Positions 48,095 through 58,229 are shown, counted from the first letter of the stretch. The stretch: DNA of 64,000 bases from Roseobacter weihaiensis (GCF_020622345.1 NZ_JACNMO010000006.1:62001-126000); one strand, 5' to 3'. Notes: generated by a model not told the origin, from the sequence alone. Made by a program: numbers and translations.

Positions 48095-49642
48095 ATGGAG
48101 ATTTTTGACGTCGCTGCCATTGTCGGTGCCGCAGGCACCAGTACCCTTGCGGCAATTTTCTGGATCAAACGGCAACAGGCACAGACTGTGCCCGAAAAGC
48201 CGCAGGTCAGGGATGAGGCGGCTCATGGTATTTCGTTTCTTTTCGAGGATGAAAGCCTGCATCACGCGTCTGACACGGCAGCAAAGCTGTATCAACTGAT
48301 CCCGGGTCGGGATGACTGGGGCGGAATGCGCGAACGGTTGTTGAACCGGTTTCCCAACCTGCCCGAAAATCCACGCGACGCCACCCCCGGCCAAACCACG
48401 GTCCCGGCCCGCGATTTCGAAGATGGTGCCACGCTCTACGTAACCCGCAAAGGTCCCTTCACCCGCATCAGCATGCAAGAAGGCCGGGCCCAGAGCTCGA
48501 TTCAGTCGCAAAGACTCAAGAGCCTTCAGCGCGAGTTGGAAGACCTCCGCCGCGCGAGCGACACCACACCCCATGCCATTTGGCAGGTTGGGTCCGACGG
48601 ATTGGTCACCTGGTGCAATGCCGCCTACACCGATCTTTACCGCAGGTTGCATCAATCCGATCCGGTGGCAGATAAGCCGGTGTTCAATATCACGATGGAG
48701 TTTGACGAAAACACAGGGCATCAACGGGTCTCGACCAAACTGCCCAATGATACGCATAAAGACTGGTATGACGTCAGCGCCGTCAGTGTGGGTGACATCA
48801 CCATTTTCCATGCAATCGATGTCAACGCGGTTGTGAAGTCAGAAATTGCCCAGCGCAATTTTGTCCAGACGCTGGCCAAGACCTTTGCACAACTGTCCAT
48901 CGGTCTGGCCATATTTGATCGCAACGGCCAGCTTGCGCTGTTCAACCCTGCCCTGATCGACCTCACGGAGCTGCCTGCAGATTTCCTCAGCGGGCGACCG
49001 ACACTGTTGTCGTTCTTTGACCGTATCCGGGAAAACCGACGCATGCCGGAGCCAAAGAACTACCATTCATGGCGTCAGCAGATTGCCGAGGTGATCGCCG
49101 CCGCGACCGACGGGCGCTACCAGGAGACCTGGACGCTTGAAACCGGGCAGACCTACCGCGTTCGGGGCCGGCCGCACCCGGATGGCGCGATTGCCTTTCT
49201 GATCGAAGACATCAGTGCCGAGATTTCCCTGACCCGCAATTTCCGGGCGGAACTGGAACTGGGCCAGTCCCTGATGGACACTTTTGACGAAGCTTTGGTG
49301 GTCTTTTCGTCCTCGGGTGTGCTGACCTTCTGCAACCTGGCCTACCGCGAGATGTGGGGGCTGGACCCTGACAACTCCTTTGCCGACGTCACGATCAACG
49401 ATTCTGTTCAGGAATGGAAAAAACTCTGCGCGCCCGGCGCGCGCTGGGCAGCCCTGACGGATTTTGTGCTGGACTATGGCGAGAAGTCATCGTGGGAAAT
49501 GCCCGCCTTTCTGGCCTGTGGCACACAGTTGAAATGCACCGTGTCCCGCATCGCCTCCGGGGCGACGATTGTGCGGTTCCTGAAAACGTCACATCCCGCG
49601 CAAGACACGCCAGGCCCACGCTCAGATTCACGTTCCGGCTGA
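48095..49642 (+). CDS. divL: DivL-like PAS-domain protein lacking kinase domains
   Basis: The 515-residue protein has an N-terminal membrane helix (AAIVGAAGTSTLAAIFWI), a divergent region to about residue 140 and then three PAS-like modules (about 160-270, 275-375 and 390-490; examples HAIWQVGSDGLVTWCNAAY, IGLAIFDRNGQLALFNPAL and EALVVFSSSGVLTFCNLAY). It ends soon after the third PAS with no HisKA or HATPase motifs. In Rhodobacter capsulatus, DivL is a PAS protein that acts upstream of CckA-ChpT-CtrA and affects gene-transfer-agent production. Location beside tsaE-amgK-murU-addBA is the alphaproteobacterial divL context. I infer orthology from context and architecture. Confidence 0.75.
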   Translation: MEIFDVAAIVGAAGTSTLAAIFWIKRQQAQTVPEKPQVRDEAAHGISFLFEDESLHHASDTAAKLYQLIPGRDDWGGMRERLLNRFPNLPENPRDATPGQTTVPARDFEDGATLYVTRKGPFTRISMQEGRAQSSIQSQRLKSLQRELEDLRRASDTTPHAIWQVGSDGLVTWCNAAYTDLYRRLHQSDPVADKPVFNITMEFDENTGHQRVSTKLPNDTHKDWYDVSAVSVGDITIFHAIDVNAVVKSEIAQRNFVQTLAKTFAQLSIGLAIFDRNGQLALFNPALIDLTELPADFLSGRPTLLSFFDRIRENRRMPEPKNYHSWRQQIAEVIAAATDGRYQETWTLETGQTYRVRGRPHPDGAIAFLIEDISAEISLTRNFRAELELGQSLMDTFDEALVVFSSSGVLTFCNLAYREMWGLDPDNSFADVTINDSVQEWKKLCAPGARWAALTDFVLDYGEKSSWEMPAFLACGTQLKCTVSRIASGATIVRFLKTSHPAQDTPGPRSDSRSG

Positions 49643-49705
49643 TACCAAGGCAAACCGGCGCGCTTATCCTCTTGCAGCCCGCTCTTTGCACGGTAAGCAT
49701 GGCGC

Positions 49706-50182
49706 ATGGCCTGCCAAACGTTCTCCCTCCTGCTCGGCTCCGCTGACGAAACCGCCCGCTACGCGCAAACCCTTGGTGCCACCCTGCGACCTGCGGATGT
49801 TGTGCTGCTTGAAGGGCCTGTCGGGGCCGGCAAGACCCATTTTGCACGTCAGCTCATCCAGTCGATCCTGACCGACCCCGAAGACGTCCCCTCGCCCACC
49901 TTCACACTGGTGCAAAGCTACGAGACAACGCGCGGAACCCTGTGGCATGCGGACCTCTACCGCCTGTCCTCTGTCTTCGAGGTCGAAGAACTTGGTCTCA
50001 GCGAAGCTTTCGAGACGGCGATCTGTCTGGTGGAATGGCCGGACCGGTTGGGCGCTCTGGCCCCGCCCGATGCGCTGACCCTGTCGTTCAGCCCGGCGGA
50101 TAAGGAGGAGGCGCGCCATCTCACAGCGACCTGGACGGCACAACGCTGGTCCGACCCGATCCAGAGCTGGGCCGCGGCATGA
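49706..50182 (+). CDS. tsaE: tRNA threonylcarbamoyladenosine biosynthesis ATPase TsaE
   Basis: TsaE is the small P-loop ATPase that activates the TsaB-TsaD complex for t6A37 formation. The 158-residue protein has a Walker A LEGPVGAGKTHFARQLI and the conserved SPTFTLVQSYE, HADLYRLSSVFEVEELGL and CLVEWPDRLG motifs. The first in-frame ATG is at 49706. It overlaps amgK by 4 bases and begins a chain of overlapping genes to trxA. Confidence 0.95.
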   Translation: MACQTFSLLLGSADETARYAQTLGATLRPADVVLLEGPVGAGKTHFARQLIQSILTDPEDVPSPTFTLVQSYETTRGTLWHADLYRLSSVFEVEELGLSEAFETAICLVEWPDRLGALAPPDALTLSFSPADKEEARHLTATWTAQRWSDPIQSWAAA

Positions 50183-51198
50183 GCCGGGCACGGGACGCAA
50201 ACCGTTTCATTGCGGCAGCCGGATGGGCAGAGGCGCAGGTCTCTCATCTGGCGGGGGATGCCTCGAACCGAACGTATAAAAGACTGCGCCACCCCGGCGG
50301 CACAAGAGCCGTGCTGATGGATGCCCCGCCGGAGAAAGGCGAAGATGTCAGACCCTTCGTGCAGATTGCAAAGCATCTCACGGCGTTGGGGCTCAGCGCC
50401 CCGGAAATCTATCACTGTGACCCGGTGCAGGGGTTTTTACTGATCGAAGACCTGGGGGACAGCCTCTTTACACGTGAAATTGCCGCCGATCCGGCACGGG
50501 AAAACCCGCTTTACGAGGCGGCGGTGGATGTGCTGACCACGCTGCATCGCGCCCCTCCGCCGGATGTGCCCGCCTATGACGCCGCCACGACCGCACCCCT
50601 CGCAGCCCTGGCCTATGACTGGTACCAGTTCGGTGCCACAGGCACTGTGGATGACACCGCCAAAGCGCAGTTCTGCGCCCTCTTTCACGATCTTATCGCA
50701 CCTTATGATGGCGCGTTGGACGTCCTGATCCAGCGCGACTACCACGCTGAAAACCTGCTGTGGTTGCCGAACCGCACCGGGGCAGCCCGCGTGGGTTTGC
50801 TGGATTTTCAGGACGCGATGCGGGGCCACCGCGCCTATGATCTGGTCTCGGTGCTGCAAGACGCCCGCCGCGATGTTCCCACCGCGACGGAACAGGAGAT
50901 GAAGACCCGCTTCATCGCGCAGAACCAACTTGACGCGGAGACGTTTGACGCGGCCTATGCGCTCTTTGGGCTGCAACGGAACCTGCGGATTCTGGGTGTT
51001 TTTGCCCGCCTGTGTCTGCGGGATCGCAAACCGCATTATGTGGACCTGCTGCCGCGCGTCTGGGGGCATGTTCAAACCAACCTGAAACACCCGAAACTGG
51101 CAGAGATGGCAGTGGCTCTGAAAGCTGATCTGCCCGCACCCACCCCCGACCTGCTTGCGCGGCTCAAGACCCAAGGTGGCGCATGGGCTGGTCGGTAA
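50179..51198 (+). CDS. amgK: Cell-wall sugar kinase AmgK (aminoglycoside phosphotransferase family)
   Basis: AmgK phosphorylates N-acetylmuramic acid (and GlcNAc) at the anomeric position in the MurNAc recycling route that bypasses de novo UDP-MurNAc synthesis and gives intrinsic fosfomycin resistance. The 339-residue protein has the APH kinase fold with the catalytic QRDYHAENLLW (Asp and Asn) and the GLLDFQDAMRGH metal motif. Adjacency to murU, whose product uses AmgK's product, supports AmgK over a generic aminoglycoside kinase. tsaE upstream overlaps by 4 bases. Confidence 0.92.
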   Translation: MSRARDANRFIAAAGWAEAQVSHLAGDASNRTYKRLRHPGGTRAVLMDAPPEKGEDVRPFVQIAKHLTALGLSAPEIYHCDPVQGFLLIEDLGDSLFTREIAADPARENPLYEAAVDVLTTLHRAPPPDVPAYDAATTAPLAALAYDWYQFGATGTVDDTAKAQFCALFHDLIAPYDGALDVLIQRDYHAENLLWLPNRTGAARVGLLDFQDAMRGHRAYDLVSVLQDARRDVPTATEQEMKTRFIAQNQLDAETFDAAYALFGLQRNLRILGVFARLCLRDRKPHYVDLLPRVWGHVQTNLKHPKLAEMAVALKADLPAPTPDLLARLKTQGGAWAGR

Positions 51199-51866
51199 TG
51201 ATATTTGCCGCAGGTTTCGGCACCCGGATGAAACATCTGACCCAGGACAGGCCCAAACCGATGGTCGAGGTCGCAGGCCGGCCGCTGATCGACCACGCGC
51301 TGGATCTGACGACGGACCTGCCAGCCACAACGACCGTCGCCAACCTGCACTATAAGCCAGCGCTCTTGCAAGAACACCTTGCCGGGCGGAACGTCCAGAC
51401 CGTGCTGGAGGCCCCGCAAATCCTCGATACCGGCGGCGGCCTGCGCCATGCCCTGCCGCTGCTTGGCGGTGATCCGGTCATGACCCTGAATGCCGATGCT
51501 ATCTGGTCCGGCGACAACCCTCTTCGACAGCTGCAAGCGGCCTGGGATCCGACGCGGATGGACGGGCTGTTGATGTGCATCCCGATGGCAAACGCGGTGG
51601 GGTACACCGGTTCGGGAAACTTTGTGCTGGACCCGTCAAACCGCGTGGCACGGGGACCGGGCCTCATCTACGGCGGCGCGCAGATCATCAAGACCGAGAG
51701 GTTGGCCGAAATCACCGAGACGGCCTTTTCACTCAACACATTGTGGGATCTGTTGATCGCGGAGAATAGTCTCTACGCGGTCGAATACGGCGGAAAATGG
51801 TGTGATGTCGGCCACCCCGAAGGGATCCCGCTTGCAGAACATCTGTTGAGGGTTCGGGATGTTTGA
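51183..51866 (+). CDS. murU: N-acetylmuramate 1-phosphate uridylyltransferase MurU
   Basis: MurU converts MurNAc-1-phosphate and UTP to UDP-MurNAc, the step after AmgK in cell-wall recycling. The 227-residue nucleotidyltransferase has the signature loop IFAAGFGTRMKHLTQDRPKP, with the GxGTRM turn and KPM lysine, followed by MVEVAGRPLIDHAL. The GGGLRHALPLL and TLNADAIW segments are also present, the latter giving the metal-binding Asp. The start at 51183 is chosen because AGGTGG lies 4 bases before it. The gene overlaps amgK by 16 bases and addB by 8. Confidence 0.93.
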   Translation: MGWSVMIFAAGFGTRMKHLTQDRPKPMVEVAGRPLIDHALDLTTDLPATTTVANLHYKPALLQEHLAGRNVQTVLEAPQILDTGGGLRHALPLLGGDPVMTLNADAIWSGDNPLRQLQAAWDPTRMDGLLMCIPMANAVGYTGSGNFVLDPSNRVARGPGLIYGGAQIIKTERLAEITETAFSLNTLWDLLIAENSLYAVEYGGKWCDVGHPEGIPLAEHLLRVRDV

Positions 51867-54816
51867 GCCCACTGGAAAGCCACGCCTCTTTGGACTTGCA
51901 CCGGGGGTCGATTTTCCCAAAGGGCTGATGGCTGGCCTGATCGCCCGCGCCGCAAGCTCCCCGCCGGAAAGCCTCGGGCGGGTCCAGCTCATCGTCAATA
52001 CCGCCCGGATGGAACGCCGCTTGCAGCAGCTTTTCGACGCAGGACCACCCCGCATTCTGCCCCGGATCAGCCTGCTGACCCACCTTGATCTGCTTGATCC
52101 TGCGGTGGTTGTGCCCCCTGCGGTGAGCCCTCTGAGACGCCGGTTGGAACTGATCTCGCTCGTGGCGCGGCTCATTGATCAGCAACAGGAACTTGCACCG
52201 CGCAGCTCGCTTTACGATCTGACCGACAGCCTGGCCGCCCTGATGGATGAGATGCAGGGTGAAGGCGTCTCGGCCGAAGAGATCACCGCGCTCGATGTGT
52301 CCGACGAATCCGGCCACTGGCAGCGGGCGCAGACCTTCATCACGATTGCACAGAGCTACCTGCGGCAGACCACCACGATACCGGACAAGGAGGCGCGACA
52401 ACGCCAGCTTGTCCGCGCGCTGGCAGAACGGTGGACGATTGCCCCCCCCGAGCACCCGGTGATCCTTGCCGGGTCCACCGGGTCGCGCGGCACAACCATG
52501 CTGCTGATGGAGGCGATTGCACAGCTGCCACAGGGCGCATTGGTGTTGCCCGGTTTCGATTTTGATCTGCCCACCGCACAATGGGTGCATCTGGGCGATG
52601 CGATGGTCTCGGAGGATCATCCCCAATTCCGGTTTTACAAGCTGATGCAAAGACTTGGCGTCGGGCGGGGCGACATTCAGCCCTGGCATGACAGGCCGCC
52701 ACCCTCGCCTGCGCGCAATGCGCTGGTGTCGCTGTCGTTGCGCCCGGCACCCGTCACTGACGCCTGGCTCAGCGAAGGCCCCAGGCTGCAAGACCTGGAG
52801 GCCGCAACAGAAAACATCACCCTCGTCGAAGCGCCAAACCCGCGCAGCGAGGCCCTGACCATCGCGCTGCGTCTGCGCAAAGCCGTGGCGGAGGGGCAAA
52901 AGGCAGCTGTCATCACGCCCGACCGGATGCTGACGCGGCAGATCACCGCCGCATTGGATCAATGGGATATCCTGCCCGACGATTCCGCGGGCACGCCATT
53001 GCATCTCAGCCCGCCGGGGCGTTTTCTGCGCCATCTTGCGGCGCTGTTTCACCGGCGCCTTGACGCGGAAGCGCTGCTGACCCTGCTCAAGCATCCGCTG
53101 ACCCACAGCAGCAGCGACCGTGGCACCCATGTGCTGAACACGCAGCGGCTCGAATTGCGGATCAGGCGGGATGGGCTGCCCTATCCGGATGCCCAGGGCA
53201 TTCTGGCACGGCTGCGTGCTGTGCTGCAAACGGCAGAGCAACAGGCAGAGGTCGATACATGGGCCGCCTGGATCGGGGCCACCTTCACCGGTCAGGATTC
53301 AAAGGGTGAACGGCCCTTGCTTGATTGGGTGACGCGTCACATGGCGTTGGCGGAGGCCGTCTCTTCAGGGCCGAACGGCGCTGACACAGGGGAGGTTTGG
53401 CAGAAAAACGCGGGCCAGGAGGCGCTCAAGGTCATGACAAACCTGCGCGATCAGGCGGCCTACGGGGGTCTGATGACCGCCTCGGACTATGCCAATCTGG
53501 TCGGCGCGCTGCTGGCGGATGGCGAGATCCGGGACCGCGACGCCCCCCATCCCGATATCATGATCTGGGGCACGCTTGAGGCCCGCGTGCAGGGGGCCGA
53601 TCTGGTCATCCTCGCCGGGCTCAACGACGGCACCTGGCCCGAAGCTCCCAACCCTGATCCCTGGCTGAACCGGTCACTGCGCAACAAGGCCGGTTTGCTC
53701 TTGCCGGAACGGCGCATCGGGCTGGCAGCACACGACTATCAGCAGGCCATTGCTGCGCCGGAGGTCTGGCTGACACGCTCGATCAGGTCCGATGATGCCG
53801 AAACCGTTGCATCCCGCTGGATCAACCGTCTTGGCAACCTTCTTGAAGGTCTCAAGGCGCAGGACGGGCCGGGGCTGCTCCAGGCGATGCGCCAACGCGG
53901 GGCGGCGTGGCTGGCCCGGGCCGCGCTCTTTGAAGATGCCGATCCTGTGCCGCCGGCCGCCCGCCCGTCGCCGCGCCCCCCGCTGAGCGCACGGCCCAAC
54001 CGGCTGGCCGTGACGGATATCAAACATCTGATCCGCGATCCTTATGCGATCTATGCCAAGCATGTGCTGCGCCTGCGCAAGCTCGGCCCGCTGGTGCAAA
54101 ACCCCGATGCCCTGTCCCGCGGTACGGTATCCCACGATGTGATGGAGGCGTTTGTTCGGCAAACCCTCAAGTATCCCACCGCCCTGTCGGCGGAGACCTT
54201 GATGGCCACGGCGTGCGATATTCTGGCGGCCGAGGTTCCCTGGCCGGCGGCGCGGGCGCTCTGGATGGCGCGGTTGCAGCGTATCGCAGACTGGTTCGTC
54301 AGCAATGAAATCCAACGACAGGCCATCGCGACACCTGTGGCCTTTGAGGAGGACGCAAAGGGGAGGCTGCACTGGTCCGACATCAATTTCACCCTGACGG
54401 CCCGCGCGGATCGTATCGACAGGACAGAAACGGGCGACGTGCTGGTCTACGATTACAAGACCGGTAGCGTCCCAAGCCTGAAAGAGCAGGCCACCTTCGA
54501 CAAACAATTGCTGATCGAAGCGGCGATGATCGAAGAAGGCGGCTTTGAACGCATTGGCCCGGCCCCCGTGGTACAGGCGATTTTCATCGGGTTAGGGTCG
54601 AAAAACGCCGAAGTCGCAGCCCCTTTGGACAAGGAACCGCCAGCGCAGGTCCTGGCGGAGTTGCGCGCTTTGATTCTGGCCTACCGCGACGCAGGCCAAG
54701 GCTTCACCGCGCGCCGGATGATGCAGAAAGACACCTATGGCAGCGACTATGATCTGCTGGCGCGCTATGGCGAGTGGGATGTCACCCATGATCCGGTGCC
54801 GGAGGATCTGTCATGA
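51859..54816 (+). CDS. addB: Double-strand break repair protein AddB (alphaproteobacterial type)
   Basis: AddB pairs with AddA as the helicase-nuclease that resects double-strand breaks and loads RecA, replacing RecBCD. The 985-residue protein begins LFGLAPGVDFPKGLMAGLIA, carries a degenerate Walker-type segment (VILAGSTGSRGTTMLLMEAI) and ends with a RecB-type nuclease domain containing VLVYDYKTGSVPSL. The length matches the TIGR02786 form. It lacks the four-cysteine iron-sulfur cluster of the Bacillus form, as far as I can see. It overlaps addA by 4 bases (ATGA). Confidence 0.94.
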   Translation: MFEPTGKPRLFGLAPGVDFPKGLMAGLIARAASSPPESLGRVQLIVNTARMERRLQQLFDAGPPRILPRISLLTHLDLLDPAVVVPPAVSPLRRRLELISLVARLIDQQQELAPRSSLYDLTDSLAALMDEMQGEGVSAEEITALDVSDESGHWQRAQTFITIAQSYLRQTTTIPDKEARQRQLVRALAERWTIAPPEHPVILAGSTGSRGTTMLLMEAIAQLPQGALVLPGFDFDLPTAQWVHLGDAMVSEDHPQFRFYKLMQRLGVGRGDIQPWHDRPPPSPARNALVSLSLRPAPVTDAWLSEGPRLQDLEAATENITLVEAPNPRSEALTIALRLRKAVAEGQKAAVITPDRMLTRQITAALDQWDILPDDSAGTPLHLSPPGRFLRHLAALFHRRLDAEALLTLLKHPLTHSSSDRGTHVLNTQRLELRIRRDGLPYPDAQGILARLRAVLQTAEQQAEVDTWAAWIGATFTGQDSKGERPLLDWVTRHMALAEAVSSGPNGADTGEVWQKNAGQEALKVMTNLRDQAAYGGLMTASDYANLVGALLADGEIRDRDAPHPDIMIWGTLEARVQGADLVILAGLNDGTWPEAPNPDPWLNRSLRNKAGLLLPERRIGLAAHDYQQAIAAPEVWLTRSIRSDDAETVASRWINRLGNLLEGLKAQDGPGLLQAMRQRGAAWLARAALFEDADPVPPAARPSPRPPLSARPNRLAVTDIKHLIRDPYAIYAKHVLRLRKLGPLVQNPDALSRGTVSHDVMEAFVRQTLKYPTALSAETLMATACDILAAEVPWPAARALWMARLQRIADWFVSNEIQRQAIATPVAFEEDAKGRLHWSDINFTLTARADRIDRTETGDVLVYDYKTGSVPSLKEQATFDKQLLIEAAMIEEGGFERIGPAPVVQAIFIGLGSKNAEVAAPLDKEPPAQVLAELRALILAYRDAGQGFTARRMMQKDTYGSDYDLLARYGEWDVTHDPVPEDLS

Positions 54817-57800
54817 CCCTTCGGCATGATGCGACCGAAGCGCAGGTGCAGGCGGCCCGCCCCGATGCTTCCACCTGGCTGGCGGCCAATGCCGGCTCCG
54901 GCAAGACACGGGTTCTGACCGACAGGGTGGCGCGGCTTCTGCTGGACGGGGTGGAACCGCAGCACGTACTCTGCCTGACCTACACCAAAGCGGCGGCCTC
55001 CGAGATGCAGAACCGGCTGTTCCGACGGTTGGGGGCCTGGGCGATGCTGGAGGATGAGGCGTTGACGACCGCCCTGCGGGAGCTGGGAACCCGCACGCCG
55101 ATCACCGCCGAGACCCTGCGTCAGGCCCGCACGCTCTTTGCCCGTGCGATCGAGACGCCGGGCGGGCTCAAGATCCAGACGATCCATTCCTTTTGTGCCT
55201 CGCTGTTGCGCCGCTTTCCGCTGGAAGCCGGTGTCAGCCCGCAATTCAAGGAAATCGAGGATCGCGCGGCGGAGCTGCTGCGGGCCGAGATTGTCGATGC
55301 GATGGCCGACGGGTCGAAAGCGGCGCTGATTGCCGGTCTGGCGCAACACTACACTGGCGATGATTTCAACAAACTCACGCAGGCCATCGTGAAACACCGG
55401 GACGGGTTTGCGACACCCCTCGATTGGGCGGGGGCGCTGGCCACCTTCGATCTGCCACCCGATCTGACCGACGCGCATATCGAGGCGGAGGTCTTTCTGG
55501 GTGACGAACAAAGCCTCATCGATCAGATCATCCCGCCGATGATTGAGAAGGGGAAAACCGACGAAAAAACGGCTCTAAAGCTGGGAAATCTGCCTGATTT
55601 GGGCTTTGAGGCCTTGCCCGCGCTGGAGGGTGTTTTCCTGACCGGTGCGCAGGCGGCCACTCCGTTTTCTGCCAAGATCGGTGCCGTGCCGACCAAACCG
55701 ACGCAAGAGCGGCTGAGCCATCTCATGCCCGCGCTCGACGATTTCATGACGCGGATCGAAACGGCGCGTCAAAAGCGTCTGGGGTTGATGGCCGCCCGCA
55801 AAATCCTTGCGTTGCACCAGTTCGCCGCTGCGTTCCTGCCGCTTTATGAAGCACAGAAAACGCAACGCGGATGGCTTGATTTTGACGATCTGATTGACCG
55901 CGCGCGCGCCCTGCTGAACGACGAAAAAGTCGCCGCCTGGGTGCTGTTCCGCATTGACGGCGGCATAGACCATATTCTGGTGGATGAGGCGCAGGACACC
56001 AGCCCGGCGCAATGGGACGTGATCCGCAAGCTGGCCGCTGAGTTCACCAGCGGGCAGGGCGCCCGCGAGGGCATCGAGCGCACGATCTTTGTCGTCGGGG
56101 ACAAGAAACAGTCGATCTATTCGTTTCAGGGAGCCGATCCGCGCGAATTCGACCGCATGCAGGCGGAGTTCAAAGAGAAGTTTGACGCCGTGGATCAGCT
56201 TTTCCAGAACCGCACGCTGAAATACTCCTTTCGCTCGTCCAGCGCGGTGCTGGAGGTGGTGGACCGTAGCTTTCAGGATCAGGCGGAGGCCGGATTTGGC
56301 GATGACGCGACGCATATCGCCTTTAAATCGCGCCTTCCCGGACGGGTGGATCTCTGGCCCCTGATCGAGCCGCAACCGGAAGAAGAAGACCGCGCGTGGT
56401 ACGACCCGCTGGACCGCAAGGGAGCGCACCATCACAATGTCGTCCTCGCCAACCGGATCGCCGAGCAGATCAAACAGATGATCGCGGGCGGCCAGATGAT
56501 CCCGGTGGATGACGCCGCCAGCGACGCCCATTTTCAGCGACCGGTCAGGGCAGGGGATTTCCTGATCCTCGTGCAGCGCCGCTCCACCCTGTTTTCCGAA
56601 ATCATCCGGGCCTGCAAGACCCACGGGCTCGCCATCGCCGGCGCGGACCGGCTGAAGGTCGGCGGCGAGCTTGCGGTGCGTGATCTGGCAGCTCTGCTGT
56701 CGTTTCTGGCCGTGCCGGAGGACAGCCTGTCGCTTGCCTCCGCCCTCAGATCCCCGCTGCTGGGATGGGATGAACAAGCGCTTTTCGACCTCGCACATCG
56801 TCGGACCCAGGACCATCTGTGGCAGGCCCTGCGCGACCGGTCAGATCAGTTCCCCAAGACAATGGCGGTGCTCAACGATCTGCGGTCAAACATCGACTTT
56901 CTGCGCCCCTATGACCTGATCGAACGTATCCTCACCCGTCATCAGGGGCGCCGTAACCTGCTTGCCCGGCTGGGACATGAGGCCGAAGACGGCATCAACG
57001 CCCTGCTCTCGCAGGCCCAGGCCTATGAGCGCAACGCGGTGCCCAGCCTCACCGGGTTTCTGGTCTGGATGGAGACGGACGATCTGGAAATCAAACGCCA
57101 GATCGACAGTGCCTCCGATCAGATCAGGGTCATGACCGTGCATGGCGCCAAGGGTCTGGAGGCACCGATTGTCATCCTGCCGGACAGCGGCAAGCGCGAT
57201 ATCCAGATCAAGGACGATATCGTCAGAATTGGGGACACACCGGTCTGGAAGACCGCCGCTGCCGACATGCCCGAAGCCATGAGAACGACGCTCGACGCGA
57301 TGAAAAAGGCGCAGGCCGAGGAACGGTTGCGGTTGCTTTATGTGGCTCTAACGCGGGCGGAAAAGTGGCTGATCGTTGCGGCTGCCGGGGATCTGCCGAA
57401 GCAGAACGACAGCTGGTACCAGCGCGTGGAAACTGCCTTGGAGGCCGCAGGTGCCGCGCTGGTCGATTTCAATGGTCTTGCGGTCAAACGACTGTCGTAT
57501 GAAGACTGGGACGGCCTGCCCCGCGCCCCGGTGGAGCAGCGCGCCTCAGCCGATATCGCGCCCGATCCCTGTTTTGCTGAGCCAGCGCCGGAGCCGACCC
57601 CAGGGGTGCCCGTGCTCTCCCCCTCCGATCTTGGCGGCGCAAAGGCGCTGCCCGGCGATACAGGGCGCGACGAGACCGCAGCAAAAGCCTATGGAACGCT
57701 GGTGCATCGCTATCTTGAACATCTCTCATCAACGCCACCCGAAGACTGGCCCGGGGTGATCGCAGCCCTCAGCGCCAGTGAAGACCCCGAGACGGCCGAG

Positions 57801-58193
57801 GCCGCAGCGGAAGCGCAGGCCGTGCTGCGCGCGCCGAAGCTCGCGGCGCTCTTTGCGCCGGGCACATTGTCGGAGGTTGCTGTCACGGCAAATGTCGGCG
57901 CGCGGCGCCTGCACGGCGTCATTGATCGGCTCATCATTTCGGAGACCCATGTTCTGGCGGTGGATTTCAAGACCAATCAGACCGTGCCGCAAACCCCTGC
58001 GCACTGTCCGGACGGCCTCTTGCGGCAGATGGCGGCCTATGCCCATGCGCTGGGTCAGATTTACCCCGACCGCCGCATCGATACCGCCATCCTCTGGACC
58101 AAGACGCGCCAATTGATGCATCTGCCGCACGATATCGTGACAAGGGCACTGCAGGACACTCTATATCTTGACGCCGGACCCATGGGTTCTTAG
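54813..58193 (+). CDS. addA: Double-strand break repair helicase AddA (alphaproteobacterial type)
   Basis: AddA is the UvrD-like helicase plus nuclease of the AddAB complex. The 1126-residue protein has Walker A ANAGSGKTRVLTDRVARLLL near residue 30, the family segment IQTIHSFCASLLRRFP, Walker B HILVDEAQDTSPAQWD, VVGDKKQSIYSFQGA, VMTVHGAKGLEAPIVILP, LLYVALTRAEKWLIVAAAG and a C-terminal nuclease domain with AVDFKTNQ. All motifs are intact. It lies downstream of addB and upstream of trxA (37 bases), the last members of the tsaE-led chain. Confidence 0.95.
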   Translation: MTLRHDATEAQVQAARPDASTWLAANAGSGKTRVLTDRVARLLLDGVEPQHVLCLTYTKAAASEMQNRLFRRLGAWAMLEDEALTTALRELGTRTPITAETLRQARTLFARAIETPGGLKIQTIHSFCASLLRRFPLEAGVSPQFKEIEDRAAELLRAEIVDAMADGSKAALIAGLAQHYTGDDFNKLTQAIVKHRDGFATPLDWAGALATFDLPPDLTDAHIEAEVFLGDEQSLIDQIIPPMIEKGKTDEKTALKLGNLPDLGFEALPALEGVFLTGAQAATPFSAKIGAVPTKPTQERLSHLMPALDDFMTRIETARQKRLGLMAARKILALHQFAAAFLPLYEAQKTQRGWLDFDDLIDRARALLNDEKVAAWVLFRIDGGIDHILVDEAQDTSPAQWDVIRKLAAEFTSGQGAREGIERTIFVVGDKKQSIYSFQGADPREFDRMQAEFKEKFDAVDQLFQNRTLKYSFRSSSAVLEVVDRSFQDQAEAGFGDDATHIAFKSRLPGRVDLWPLIEPQPEEEDRAWYDPLDRKGAHHHNVVLANRIAEQIKQMIAGGQMIPVDDAASDAHFQRPVRAGDFLILVQRRSTLFSEIIRACKTHGLAIAGADRLKVGGELAVRDLAALLSFLAVPEDSLSLASALRSPLLGWDEQALFDLAHRRTQDHLWQALRDRSDQFPKTMAVLNDLRSNIDFLRPYDLIERILTRHQGRRNLLARLGHEAEDGINALLSQAQAYERNAVPSLTGFLVWMETDDLEIKRQIDSASDQIRVMTVHGAKGLEAPIVILPDSGKRDIQIKDDIVRIGDTPVWKTAAADMPEAMRTTLDAMKKAQAEERLRLLYVALTRAEKWLIVAAAGDLPKQNDSWYQRVETALEAAGAALVDFNGLAVKRLSYEDWDGLPRAPVEQRASADIAPDPCFAEPAPEPTPGVPVLSPSDLGGAKALPGDTGRDETAAKAYGTLVHRYLEHLSSTPPEDWPGVIAALSASEDPETAEAAAEAQAVLRAPKLAALFAPGTLSEVAVTANVGARRLHGVIDRLIISETHVLAVDFKTNQTVPQTPAHCPDGLLRQMAAYAHALGQIYPDRRIDTAILWTKTRQLMHLPHDIVTRALQDTLYLDAGPMGS

Positions 58194-58229
58194 GTTCAAC
58201 GCCTCAGACTTAGCCTCTAGGAGAACACG

